Positions 1 to 12,190 of a DNA stretch of 64,000 bases are shown in pieces; within the stretch, counting starts at the first letter, position 1, and every line of letters starts with the position of its first letter. A program made the position numbers and the translations under genes. The stretch lies in NCBI GenBank assembly GCA_022829145.1, contig CM040742.1, forward strand, positions 17,698,631 through 17,762,630. The letters run 5' to 3'. Origin of the DNA: Albula goreensis. Taxonomy: Eukaryota; Chordata; Actinopteri; Albuliformes; Albulidae. Below the pieces are notes generated by a model. That model had not been told where the DNA came from. It saw nothing but the letters and a program-made list of their open reading frames with translations, and searched no databases.

Positions 1-1019
1 CTTCCGGATCATGTTTGGAAAAGTTCAGGGTCGCAGTGCATGTGTGAAAGGGGCTTCAGTATGGGTTTCAATGGGAATAATACAGCAGAACCTTTAAAAC
101 ATGAACAATTATCAATCTTTTAGAGCTTTGAAATATTTCTAACTTTTAAAGCCATGTAAAGATACACAATTTCTGAGAATTTCAAATTTTAGTAATAGAA
201 TTGAATACTGCTTAAATAAAGGTCATGGTAGCCTTACCATGATCCTGTCATTTTGTAGCTATTAACCTCAGTTTAAATGAATAGTCAAACCAAGGGTAAT
301 CTAGGTCGCATGAGCACATAAAATAGATATTTTACCTATGTTGGGTTTTCAAGCCTTTGGTGGCATATATTGTTAACTAATGCTAGTGCATCATTATCGT
401 CTTTGAATTTTTCACGTTGTATTCTTCAGCTGGAGTGCTATGACATACCTCTTTGTCAGTTTTTCTCACTTTTTTGCGAGTGTAAACTATGAATCATGTA
501 CATTTCATTCTTACCTTTCATATCGGTGATAATAAGGAAGTTAAGATGGCAGACTTATGTACAGTAATTTTTATTCTCTTACTGTTTATGGTTCTACCAG
601 AGAGTCCTATACATTGTGTTTTGGTCAGTTGTATTGGAGAAATAGCAAAAGCTGAATTCTCAGATATCATGCCTGAAAATATGAATTTCATAAAGGCCCG
701 ATAAACGTTATCAGAGCACACGCTATATAATACGTGTCTTAGTATCAGACATAGGGTAGAACTGGAACTGGGCAAGACACTCAGTTTAATTGTTGATACA
801 TTGTACAAGCATCTATAATTCCTTCCTTATGTTTCACCCCCATCTCTTTGTCAATTTGATGGGCAAAGAAGCTTTAACTAAACACAGTGAGAATTGTCAC
901 ACAGCGTGTTGTGCTGGGAGAGTGTGTGAGATTAATCACTTGCTCTATTCCCCAGCTAAATGAGCAACCTGCTTTTAAGCTTTACTTTGGGTGCAGATAT
1001 CATCTAGCAAATACATCTA

Positions 1020-1560
1020 ATTTGACTGCCTCCCTCGGACCATCGAATGCCACCGCTAGCTAAATTAGCAAGCGGGACGCTGTGTGACACCACACAACCC
1101 GGTGTGTGCATTACCTCTCCTCTCAGAGAACGGAACTCGCTAATGGTAATAGCCCCTTTCCAATTTGTGTGGAACAAATTGGCGAGGCGGTGGGAGAGGA
1201 GCTGAATAGAAGGCAGGCTGGCGATGTACAGGGAGAATGAAACGACAGAATGATTGGAGTCATGCGGCGAATAGCGATGAGAGTGTTTTCTGGTTCAAGA
1301 GGCTGGAGCTCATTCAGTGGGCTGTAGGGTGTTATAGAGTCTATTTTGTGCAGGTTTCCCATTTAATGAGAAATTGGATGCCCTGGGAGGACTTAATCAT
1401 TTAATAAATACATTCTTTGACCCATCATCACTCAAAGCTCTGGCATGGAGCAGCTTATTAGACCTGAGTAATAGGAAGGGTTGCACTTAATGAGTGATTC
1501 ATTTGTCAGAAGATGCCAAGGACGAGGCAGTGTTTACATTCTTTATTAAAGAATTGAAGT
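1020..1560. promoter_or_regulatory. Candidate conserved non-coding element in nsg2 intron
   Basis: This stretch has balanced composition, no simple repeats and several homeodomain-type cores (CTAAATTAGC, CTTAATCATTTAAT, TTATTAGACC, CTTAATGAG). It also contains the perfect hairpin at 1160-1182. It contrasts with the AT-rich, repetitive sequence around it. The call rests only on visual texture; no alignment to another species was possible. It could simply be unconstrained single-copy intron. Confidence 0.25.
1160..1182. repeat. Perfect inverted repeat, 9-bp arms
   Basis: CCAATTTGT and ACAAATTGG are perfect reverse complements separated by five bases (GTGGA). The left arm contains CCAAT and the right arm ATTGG, so the site also reads as two convergent CCAAT boxes. 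It could be a dimeric protein-binding site or chance. Confidence 0.5.
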
Positions 1561-1805
1561 CATATTGGAACGATCCTTAGGCTATATTGCAAGGTACAGT
1601 ATGGAGCTGAATGTAAAATGGCAAGCTAATGTGAAGACAGTGAGGAATGTGTGGTTTTAAAGGTGTATCCCTGAAATGTGATTGGTTAAACACTGGCCTG
1701 GCCTGTGCTAAGAGTGCTATTGGATCATTGGTCCATCAGTATGAGTAGGGGACTGTGGATGATTTTAGATCATGTGGTTAATTTTACCATCCATTTTTTT
1801 TCTAG

Positions 1806-1922
1806 GTTGTGGTGAAGACACGGACTGAATATCAAACAGACCAGAAGAACAAGAGCAAGAAGGTGCCGAAGGTTGAAGAGTTCACCATAAGCTTGACTGA
1901 CGGGGTTTCAGAAAGATTCAAG
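1806..1922 (+). CDS. nsg2: nsg2 internal coding exon (cytoplasmic/juxtamembrane part)
   Basis: This is a 39-codon exon in phase 0 at both ends. It follows a T-rich tract ending TCTAG and is followed by GTAGGA. It encodes a segment starting VVVKTRTEYQ and ending DGVSERFK. The VKTRTEYQ...QKNK...VPK pattern is characteristic of the neuronal vesicle trafficking proteins NSG1/NSG2, where it lies between the N-terminal tail and the transmembrane segment. The same frame stays open past the donor to 2078, but the following residues lose all family similarity. A GTG-initiated open frame at 1809 is an artefact of reading through the splice site. NSG proteins sit in somatodendritic endosomes and influence AMPA-receptor trafficking (family knowledge). 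The preceding coding exon, about 40 residues, is outside the window. Confidence 0.9.
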
Positions 1923-4900
1923 GTAGGAGCTTGTATGTCCTGTCAAATCAGGCCCCAATGGTTTACACCCATAATGCTTTCCCGCTCTTTTTCAGCCCCT
2001 AGCTTTCCTCAGGCAGTGCAGGAAAAATGTCTCTTGGGTTGCTTGTCCTCTCAGAAGTGCCTTTATTCCCAACCATAGCTGTACCCTTAAAGTTACTGTT
2101 TCCATGAAGCTTGAAATCAGATGGTTAAACAGAAAGCTTATTCAGCCAGGCAATTAAAGTATGGCTGATGTGCACCAGCCAGACCATGACTGGCATATTC
2201 TGCTGCACTTTGAAGCTGCAGCTCTGCTTTGAAATGCATGGCGAAAAAGAGAGTATAAGTAAAGTGACAGGGGTCATTATTGAATGTCTCCAGGAGGTGA
2301 AATGTTGGAAACAAAGAAAAGGAGAGAAAATGTAAAGTTATGCTAATCAGAGCCTTGAGGTTATCTGAAAGCCTAATCAGTTCTAACCACATCTCAAAAT
2401 CAGAACGCTGTCCGCACAGAGAGCAAAGATTTAATTAAACATATCTTGAGATGAAATACACATTGACAAGATGGAAAATTCCTCACAGAAGACAATATTG
2501 CCCTTAATGTATAACCCCAACTGGTCCATTCATGCTTGAAGTTCCAAAAATGAAATTATTTTCTTCAGGTTTGGCAAAATCCATGAGACATGGACATGGT
2601 GTGGTATTTTCCAGCATTGCTGAGAAAAATTCTGTGCTTTGTCACACGAACTGCTTTTGTCATTTATTCACATGTGGTCAATAGTAATCGCAAAATAGTT
2701 GATATTGATATTAGGTATGAATGGTTCAAGTACAGAGGCATGTTACACTATATGTTATCATTACTTATCTTTTTACCCTATATGTGTAATGCTTGTTTTC
2801 CCTCAGTGATGTATCTTGTCTATGGCATTGCCATGGAAAGATTGAGTGATTATGCCATGGACATACGTCTGAGACATCTGAAAAGGGAAAAAGCTGCTAA
2901 CCTTGAGAAATTTGAATTTACCTGTACAAAGAAAAACGGAATAGACATAGTCTGTAGGCATATTGCTATAATCCATAATTAATGCTCTCCTCTTTGATGA
3001 GATCCTGTACTTAAGTGGATTGGAGCAAGGTAAAAATGAATGAAATGGGGAAACAACGGTAATGATTTGACTCCTCTGTTCCTGGGGAAACAAGCAGTGG
3101 GGAAACCTGTATGTGAGCTATGATACCCAATCCAGTGCTCTGTGCTATTTATAAGGACAATAAGAGCAGAGATCATTTGGCTCCTTTTGGTCAGTCACCT
3201 ACATGCTTTTTGCACCAGCTTTCTAATTTATGTTATTTTTTTAGCCATGTATCTGGGCAGTTACTTTATATAGACACACAAGACTCATACAGACTCTTCC
3301 TGTTCTGGTGAGTACAGCCGGCTGTGTGCGGAGGAGGAAGCACTCTATGCATTTACTGTATTTTGCTCCCTGTTGGCAGTTGCCTGAACTCCCTGTAGGT
3401 TTTTATTTCCACAAACAAAGGCAGGCCTTGTTCAGCAAACATTTTAAGCAATGGAGAAAATGAGTATCCTGTTACGTGTTGTGTAATACCTGAAATGACT
3501 GATGTACCATGCAAAAAGAGACAGAAATTAAAATGATTCAGTTAATTGAGAGAGTGAATGGCTCAGTCTCGGACTGAACGAAAGAAGTCAGCAGAGTTTC
3601 TCACCTGTCCAATTTCAGGAACTCACTTGATGAACAAATTCATTTTCTGTGACCCGCCCATTTTGAATTGTAGCCTGAAATAATGTAAAATGCAGAATAA
3701 CAAATGTATGTAAGTCATGTTAACAGTGCTACACTGGACAGCCCAGCTGACAAACATAGCTCACTGTTCAGCTGTATTAAGTCTCTCAAAAGCTCCACAG
3801 TATGTGTGTTTTCACAGCCATCCTCTCTCTGCTTTTACTAACCATTAGTCTTTACCCACTGTTGGGACCACTCAAAACCCAAGGGCCTTACCAACCATGA
3901 GTCATTTTACACACACTGCGTGCTGCTGAAAAGATGCACTCAGCTCCCTCTGCCTGACTTCAGCCCCTCTTCGCACCAGTAGACTGTCCTGTCATTAAAA
4001 AAGTGATTATCCTGAGACTGACTTAAGTTTGCCCTCAAAAGTAAAATTACACAAGTCAGTCCTTCTGGGACAGATCCCTGACCTCTCAGTGCATACCTGA
4101 AAGACTCCTAAAAATCTAGTCCTCATTTTGATCCAAGGTCTCCTATGAGAATATTATATAACACCATAATTTACCATAAACCAGCAGTGGTCCTCCTAAA
4201 GGTCCTTCACTGATAGGAACATAGAGGAAGATTTTCCATAAAACGTTTATTGATTGTGAATTGGTTATGTTTTCTATCATAGTCTGCACATTTTAAAAGT
4301 TTGTCTGTCTATGGTCACCAGTGGTCTGTCTGTCTACTTGTTTTCAAAATCTTGACAGCCATGGGAGAACAGACCATAAAAGTCCCATTCAGATAGCCCA
4401 TATCTCTCTCTATATATAGTGAAGCAACAGATTCAGTGAAGCAACAGAATATATCAAATTGTAAGAGAAAGGAATAAGGGACTGTAATAGCACGCAGTCC
4501 AGGGTTTTAATCGTGTGGAAAGACAGCACTTTAAAGAAGGACTAAAGGAGCTGGGGACTGTAGCTATAAGCTTGAAAACAGCGTTGGGTCACCAAGGAAC
4601 TCACCTCTGCTTGTTTTTTAGCATTCTGTGTAAAGGAAAAAGAAGCAAGAGTGGGAGGGAGGAAGGGAGGAGAGAGAGAGAGGTGAGAGGAGGGTGAACG
4701 CGAGTGAATGATACAAGATTCCAGAGACAGCCTAAGGAAAGGGTAGGGTCACGTGAAGACGAGGCATTTGAGATTTCGCCATTATATAACTAGCGTTCCG
4801 CATGCATCTTTTATACCTTATCCATCTGGCCTGGCCCGGCCTCTCTCTCTGTGCCAGTCCCTCTGCTTGTCAGGTCAAACAAGAAAAATGGCCTCAGCCT

Positions 4901-5559
4901 CTCCGCCTCACAGTGCTAAAAGTCAACCCGTTTTATTTCTGCAGAATATGCCAGAATCCAGAGGGACTGACCTGTAAGCATTGCACTATTTCAGACCATA
5001 CAGTGTGGAGACTGTTATACACACATTCATATTTCAGCAGGAAGGACAACATTCCTGTGTTTCTGTGTGTGTGCATGGTTTTTTTTTGGATGGGGTGGGG
5101 GGATGGTAAAAAATGGTCATCCATTTCTGTGAAAGTCCTCCGATGAAAGAAACAGAGAAAAGTTTCCCATGTTTTTGTGCAACCCCCCTGGCCCCCCACA
5201 AAAATGGGATGCAGGTTAGGCATCTGCCAAGTTCAGTTTGAGCGGTTGATAAGGTATACTGCAACTCCATTCCTCTTGCAGCATAAGCAGTTTATCATTT
5301 TTCCTGCTACAATGCACTGTTCAGTAACCTCCAGTGGCTCAAACCTTTCCATCTTAGTTTTCATATGATGTCAAGAAAAAGCTGCCATTGTGTAGACTAA
5401 GATAATGGACTCAAATGCATGCTTTTTGTCCCAATTTCTAACTAAGGAAACTGAGGAGAGTGTGCTCTCTCTTGTGTTTTATCTGTGGTAGAGTCTTCAT
5501 GCTAATCAGGGACTGTATTTCCTTGAGCCTAGTGCAAAATAGTTGCAAAAAGAGAATAA

Positions 5560-6075
5560 TTGCTTTTTTCTTTGGTAAAATTCAGGGAGCATATTGGCAG
5601 AGGAGCACTATTTGTTTATTAAAGTGATCCAGAATAATGAGACTGGACTGGGACAGAAAAATCGCGAGCGTCACATTTTCTCAAAATGGAAGGTACATTT
5701 GTTTTGGTCAGTGTCTCCTGGGGTGAAAGGCTTTAAGCCTCTGTATCCAGACCCAGCTATCTGCATGCATTAAAATATGAATCCTATCATCTCAGTCATG
5801 TAGTGATTTATTACCCATTTATTTTTCAAATGGCGGGAAATTAGAATTGACTGAGCCTGTAAATAGCCGGAGTTGTTATCACTGCCTGTTGCAAAAAGTG
5901 GGTGATGACGCAGAAATGCCTCCCCCCGCAGTATGTTGTTCCTGGGCTCATTTCTGTTTGATGAATTTTAGTTTGCATGAGGCGCCCCGCCAGATCAGGA
6001 GGACCGTGGCTGTCACAGAATGATTAATCTGGTTCAGTAATTCTGGTTATCACAACTGTAAGCTCTTTAGGATCC
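5560..6075. promoter_or_regulatory. Candidate conserved non-coding element in nsg2 intron
   Basis: This is non-repetitive sequence with scattered CpGs (for example AAAAATCGCGAGCGTCAC and GAGGCGCCCCGCC) in an otherwise CpG-poor intron. It has several ATTA-type cores and a TGATGACG CRE-like half-site near 5904. The texture is typical of fish conserved elements, but I could not align it. It is a candidate nsg2 or neighbouring-gene enhancer. Confidence 0.27.
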
Positions 6076-6675
6076 TCCCATTTTAACCTATTTAACAGTG
6101 GGGGGAGAAACAGGACAGCTGCACTGGGGGGGGGTCATCTCTGTACTACAGAGAGGAAAACAACATCAAAACGGACAGTCAAAAAACAGAACAAAGTTGA
6201 TGGGGTTTTGAGGTTAGTGTGCATGATGCACAATGAAATAAAATGATAACCTAACTGCATTTTCTAGACTTACCACAAACAAGTATGTTCAACTTGGACA
6301 GGGAGGATATGACCGCACACTGATAGAACAAAACCAGAAGGAAAAACAAGGCCATTTGGAGTTTTCCAGGTTGCCTTCAATTTATTTGAGTCATTTTTCA
6401 TTTCAAAAAGGACAGCATAATTAAACTGCCAAAAGGGAGGGGGCAGAGATGAGACTCTAATGTGAGCCATGCCAAGCATGATTTATGACAGCAGATGGTC
6501 CTCTCCCTGTTTTTTTACATTTCTCCGCTTAAACCTGTGAATATATAAATCACATCAAAGTTAACACATGTCAAAAGCATGCATATTTTAATATCATAAC
6601 ACAAAACTCTTCAGTAAACCCATTTATATAAATTGACTTGAGTGATAGGAGGTAATAGAGATATTTTATTATGTC

Positions 6676-6693
6676 ATAATAATAATAATAATA
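6676..6693. repeat. (AAT)n microsatellite
   Basis: Six tandem AAT units sit within an AT-rich region; further ATAAT runs follow near 6745 and 6834. Confidence 0.8.
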
Positions 6694-7025
6694 CATTTAA
6701 AATAAAACAAGTACAACTGGTCATACAAATGCATAGAGAGTATTATAATAATAATATTCTCACACTCTTACATTAAATTGTTAAGTGTTTGGACAATTTA
6801 CCTCCACAATGTCAATTGCATGTTTATAGTGATAATAATAATGCTGTTTATGGAAGAAACAAACTAATGAAAATAATAAAACAACTGCAAAGCAGGAAAA
6901 TGCAGTGTATTTGCACTCTCACCTACCATTCAAAGCCATACCATTGGGTGTTTGTATTCATTCCCGGGGCACTCAGATTGTGACGCAAAATCTGGGTCAT
7001 GTGACCATTGGGAAGTGTACCAAAG

Positions 7026-7215
7026 TCCTCTCTCTCTCTTGCTCTTTCTCTCATTTTTTTCCTGTCATTTCAATTTTTATCCCTTTCACTCCCATTCTTT
7101 TTTCTAATTCGGATTCTTGCTAATCTCGTCCCCATCCTCTTTGTCTCTGCTCAGCCTCTTTCTCTCTCTCAGATTCTCATTCTCTCTTTGTCTCCATTTC
7201 ACTCTCCCTGCTCTT
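7026..7215. repeat. Pyrimidine-rich (CT-rich) low-complexity tract
   Basis: About 190 bases are dominated by C and T with repeated TCTCTC, TTTCTC and CCCTC blocks. The translated serine/leucine-rich frame at 7008-7328 is a by-product of this composition. It could form triplex DNA or act as a splicing-factor (PTB-type) binding region within the nsg2 intron; that is inference only. Confidence 0.7.
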
Positions 7216-8818
7216 TCCCCAGGTCTGTGTTCCTCCCCACCGGCTCAGGGAATGAGCCCGGGGAGCAATTAATGGTTACAAGCTTGTGTCTCTGCTACTT
7301 CCCATGTGTTCTCCCTGCACATCATTAGTAAGCTAAGTGGCGAAGATCCTGTGGTGTGAGAGGGCTCTGAGGGTCTGTCCAGGAGGACCTGCTTGTTATT
7401 CTCCTCAAAGCATTGTGGGAATCGCCACGTGCTTTTCAGTCCACAGACCAAGGTGGGCTTTCAATCCGACCCAACTCCAGGGCTTTGTCCCTAATTACTG
7501 TAACTTTAAATAATACGTGTGAGCGAGTGTTCCTTCCTCACTACTCCTACACCATCATGCTTTCCTTGGATTCAGTGGCCATTAGACAAATAGGGGTGTG
7601 TAAGTGCTTACAAGTCTTCATTAATAGAACAAAGCTTGCTTACATTCAGTAATCAAAATTAAAAGACAGTCTAGGTTAGTGGTGAGATTAAATGCCCCAT
7701 ATCCTCGTTTTTTTGTCAAGTTTCTGTTTTTTTTTTTCATTAGTGGTTGGCTTCCTGTTGACTAAATCATTACCGTTGTTTCCAGTTTCATTCATTTTTA
7801 CCTTGCTTCCAGCTACTTAGGTCCAGAAATTCAACTCAACTAAATTGCATGTTGTTTATCTAGACTCCAAGACATGTCAAGCGAGATTCACTCAGCATCC
7901 TGGGAGCTACCCTCAAAGAATGACCTGCTTTTCAATAACTTTATTTTCAATCATGTAGCTTTCCCCATAAAATCAGATTATTGTTTACATTCATTTACAT
8001 TCCCTTCATGCCTTGTTAGAGTTGTGTTCTCTGTAACAGGTAAAAGGCTTTGGATCTGTGGATTTTAGCAATACAAGATGTTTCTTCACCAGCAAGTACC
8101 ATAGCTGATGTGTTTTTTCTTCCTCCTTCTTGTGTGTGCTTGCTTGTTTGTGTGTAGGAGTACATTTCTGTTTATTTATCAATAATCACAACTCAGGTTC
8201 TGTTTACAGAAGATTAGAAGAATCAGTTGAGATTGTATTTTGGATGCAAAAGTGTGTTTTTCCAAAATCCAGCATGACAAATCTGTGGATGGTAAGGTTC
8301 TGATTACCATAATCATATATGCACTGTCTTGGCTTATGGATGAAATTACCTGCTTTATAAAAGCAGTCATCTCCCTATTTGTGTTTGTGTCTGCACGTGT
8401 GTCAAATCAAAGTTGTACAAGCGGAGGTCACTCTGGTCTCTGTGAATGGCAGAGCCCATCCCCCTCTACATCGGTCCTGTGGCTGTTTATGTGAATCTGC
8501 TGAGTAGGCAGGATGTAGGCCTCTCCACTTTACCAGGTTGAATTCAGGTGATCTGGAGCCATCTTAAAAAAGCTGCAAGACTTTTTATCATTGCATTCAA
8601 AAGGCCCATCCAACTGTTTTTGATGCAAGTGCATTTCATTGTCCCTGCCCCCTTTGTGTCAAGTTATTTTTTCATATGCAGGATTGAATAATAAAAAAGG
8701 GCTGATATGATACTAAATGCTAGGGAAGGTTTGAGAGACACACCACGTGGTGTGGGCAGAGTCCCCTCTGTGAATCTCCTGGCAGAATGGCAGTTCTGAA
8801 ATGTATATGAAAAATCTC

Positions 8819-9230
8819 CAGTGTGTGTGAGTGTGCGTGTTTGCGTGTGTGTGTGTGTGTGTGTGTGAGTGTGCGTGTTTGCGTGTGTGTGTTTGTGTGC
8901 ATTTTTGTGTGTATGTGAGAGTGTGCATTTTGCGTGTGTGTGTGCGTGTGTGCATGTTTGCGTGTGTGTGAGAGTGTGCATGTTTGCGTGTGTGAGAGTG
9001 TGTGTGTTTGTGTGTGTGCGTTTGCATGTGTGTGTGAGAGAGAGTGTGCGTGTGTGTGTGTGAGTGAGTGTGTGTGTGTGAGTGTGCGTGTGTGTGAGCG
9101 TGTGCGTGTTTGCGTGTGTGTGAGAGTGTGCGTGTTTGCGTGTCTGTGAGCGTGTGCATGTTTGCGTGTGTGTGAGAGAGTGTGCGTGTTTTGTGTGTGT
9201 GTGAGTGAGTGTGTGTGTTTGAGTGTGTAT
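8819..9230. repeat. Complex (GT)n array with TTTGCG/GAGAG interruptions
   Basis: About 410 bases of GT dinucleotides are interrupted in a semi-regular way by GTTTGCG, GCATGTTTG and GAGAG. A loose higher-order motif of the form GAGAGTGTGC(A/G)TGTTTGCG recurs. The array is free of stops in several frames, which produces apparent histidine/threonine-rich (antisense) and cysteine/valine-rich (sense) proteins of up to 199 residues. These are not genes. It probably arose by repeat expansion followed by point mutation and re-expansion. Confidence 0.9.
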
Positions 9231-11989
9231 GTTGCTCTCTGTTGGCCCTTCTGCATGTCCTCATGCCATGCATTGCTGTGGTAATCACTCTGACTGTACT
9301 CTTATAGCTCATAATCAGACTGGCCTACAAATGAAAGATTTACGTATTTATTTCTGTTTTTCTCTTTTATTTTTGATACATATTTTTTTGAAAGTCTAGT
9401 TTTATGCCATCCTCAATAATCTGTTGTCCTTGTCTGCATTTTTTAATCACAGGCTTATTCCATTTTCAAAGGCTCCATAAAGCAGATTTTCACCATGTTG
9501 TTTCATTGCTTAGGTGGAGAGGATGAATTCAAACCTTTTACACTCACAGACCCAGAATGAGTCATGGAGCCCTGAGCTTTTTTTGGTACTCAAAACCTAT
9601 TGATTTATTTATCAACTTTTTCTTTCCTCCTGTATGTCTCTGTCTGTACCTTCTTAATGCCAGGCTAAAATGATCTTCTGCCTTTTCCATGCTGTACTGT
9701 TAAAAGAACTGCACAAAACAATGTACGGCTTTAAGAAAAATCTCTCAGTACCAAGGGCCAAGTATCTTCTTTCAACAACTGGGAAAAGAAGTCGGAAAGA
9801 AAAATAGAACACAAAAGAGAGAGACTGCTGCCAGGGAGCCAGTTGCGTTGACCTTTTATTTGAAATGAAAGAGCAAAGCTTTGTTATGGAGATGCGTTGC
9901 TGCCTTCACTTTATTTCTCACTCCAAAAAAAGGAATATGACCAAGTCTGTGCCATTACCAGAGGACCTCAGATGAATGAGCAGAAACCATGTGCATTTTA
10001 ATGTTTTATCTCAAAATGAATTCATGAAATAAATGAATTAAAAACAAAGGTAATCAAATGTCTCACCCAACTGAGTGGGCTGGTTGCCTGGTTATGGCCC
10101 TCCAATGCCCCCAGCTCCCCCAGTAAACAGCTCACTGCAAAGCAAACCATATATTTTATAAGTGAATCAAAGTGAGCCAACAGTGTTTGGTCCATACAGG
10201 CGTTTTGCTATTCTTTGTTTAACAGTTAGTCTCATTGAGATTCAAAAGTCTCTTTTTCAAGAGAGACCTGCTAAGAAGGCAGGATATGAAGTTACAGACC
10301 AAATAAAACCATGAGATATGTTTTTATTTTATGGGAAGAACAGTAAGGATCCATAGCTTTTGAAAGAGTCTGAGCTTTTGGTCTGACCTCTTTTTCTGTA
10401 AAAACATTTATTGTTATTTTTTATTTATTTTCTCTTTTATTTTACAGGAAATTAACCCTGAGATGATTATTGCTTTTGCATGATTGTGCTGGCCAAAAGG
10501 CAGCTTACAATATGTCCATTTAAATACACACACACATACAAATCAATAGCTTTCATATCATGGCTGTTAGAGACATCTGCATGTACCAGTTACAGTGGTT
10601 TAAAAAAGATCTTTCAATTCCCCAAAAGTATGAAGGCTTTCAGTTCTGTTGACCAGTGTGCAGTCTGAATTCAGAGAATTTCAATGACAGTCATTCATAC
10701 TTGGTCCCCATGACTCTTAAAATATTGAAAGTGCTTGATATCTGCTTATTGAAGATTCAAGGCTGTGAAAGTGCTTGGGTTTTCTGCTAAGGGCTTGAAG
10801 CGTGCTTCATTTCGTCTTTATGAAAAACTATTTTCTGTGGCTCGATATCTCATACAAGAAAAGTCAAAATGTTGGTGAATTCAAGAACATCAAAATCTGT
10901 CTTTTTTATTTATCATTTGTAATACCAGGGTGGGATTTTCAATAAAAAATGTTAACAAGGACTCAAGTTTGCGGAAAAGATAGCTCTTGAAAAGGTCTTG
11001 ACACATATTTTAAATCTGTAATTAGAAATCCACATTACTGGATGAAATGAGGTGCAGTCTTAAATTGAACTATGAGAGTAGACATGTTCAGAGATTCATT
11101 AACTGAGATCCTATGACTACTGTAATATGTGCCTCAAAAATACACATCTGTAAAATTACTTATATAATATAATAAGTAAGTGTAATGTAAACTTAAAAAT
11201 AGCGAAAGTAAACATTAATTTACCAGAAAATAACATTTTTGTTGTCCTCCTTAACACCAAGATTAATTTTAAACACAGATAAACATACATGGTCACAGTT
11301 TAACAATGACTAATGACTGTAAACTGAAAAAAGTGAGAGGGTGCAGAGTCTTGATAGTATGTAAGGAAGCATGAGGAAGTACATGATTTGAAGATGATAT
11401 CTCTTTCCTCTCACTTGGGCTGGCAGCACCCCTGTCTCACTCAATCATCCTCTTCCTCATCTTCAACTCCTCCAGTTCTCTCCCATATGGCTTTGGCTCA
11501 CTGGAAATAAGTAAAAAAAAAAAAAACAAAAACAAAACACAGGCTTCTGGGATCTACCAACAAATGGACGAGGGGGGTAGATGAGTGTCAGATATGGAAA
11601 AAAACATAAGCATCTTTTCTTTTGGAGAAGATTATCATGGGTTCTTTTCACTGGAATCTGAGATGGGGAGGCCCAGAGGTGTTTAGGATTCAGGTTGACC
11701 TTTCTGAAATTCAAATTCAGAAAACATTCCCCAGTGAACACTGTGGGGAAGTGTGAGCCGGTAAAATGGTAAACACAAGAGAACAAACAAAGCCTCCCCC
11801 CACTGCTTTTCCTAGCATTAACCGCTATATACATTTCCATATCTCTCCCCGGGAGCATAAATATTAAATGTGATGTATTAATATATGATACTCTCTAGGG
11901 GTATGAGGTGTTGAAAGTAAATCCCAGCCAGTGGGGGTGGGGGTGGAGGGTTATGGTCATCCTCCCATGGATTATACTGTCACATTTCA

Positions 11990-12190
11990 ATGACAACAAC
12001 AACCTTGCGCTCTGCGATTAGCAGCAAACAAGTGGCGTGCGGATGGAGAGGGCTTTTCGCACTGCCAGTGCCCGCCGTCAAAGCAGCATTGTCTGTGATA
12101 TTTCCTCTGACCCCATTCTCAAGTCCCGCCCCTGGGGTCTGAGAAAACTGTTTAGGGGATAATGGGTCAGGGTATTATTTTGTGTTTTTT
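11990..12190. promoter_or_regulatory. Candidate conserved non-coding element, CpG-containing
   Basis: A GC-richer island in the long intron has several CpGs (TTGCGCTCTGCGATTAGC, GTGGCGTGCGG, TTTTCGCACTGCC, GTGCCCGCCGTC). It lacks repeats and splice-flanked coding potential. It contains a GATTA homeodomain-type core. It is a candidate enhancer or an internal promoter of a short nsg2 isoform, judged from composition alone. Confidence 0.25.

Larger units (their letters stand above)
1..1805 (+). other. nsg2: Upstream nsg2 intron (3' end), no exon seen
   Basis: This is non-coding sequence ending in a T-rich tract and TCTAG acceptor directly before the first visible nsg2 exon. I looked for the expected N-terminal coding exon (an ATG followed by the family's MVKL-like start) and found none, so the first coding exon is inferred to lie further upstream. 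Short open frames at 489-704 and its overlapping antisense frame have no recognisable family similarity. The part from about 1020 to 1560 is less repetitive and is listed separately as a regulatory candidate. Confidence 0.6.

Noticed and set aside
2590..2982. 130-codon hydrophobic open frame inside the nsg2 intron
   Set aside because: No recognised family, no splice-like boundaries and AT-driven composition; consistent with a chance frame.
8713..9312. 199-codon histidine/threonine-rich antisense frame
   Set aside because: It is a translation of a GT/CA array; overlapping frames show the same thing.
11463..11858. 131-codon antisense frame
   Set aside because: No known motif; low-complexity phenylalanine runs come from an A-rich tract.
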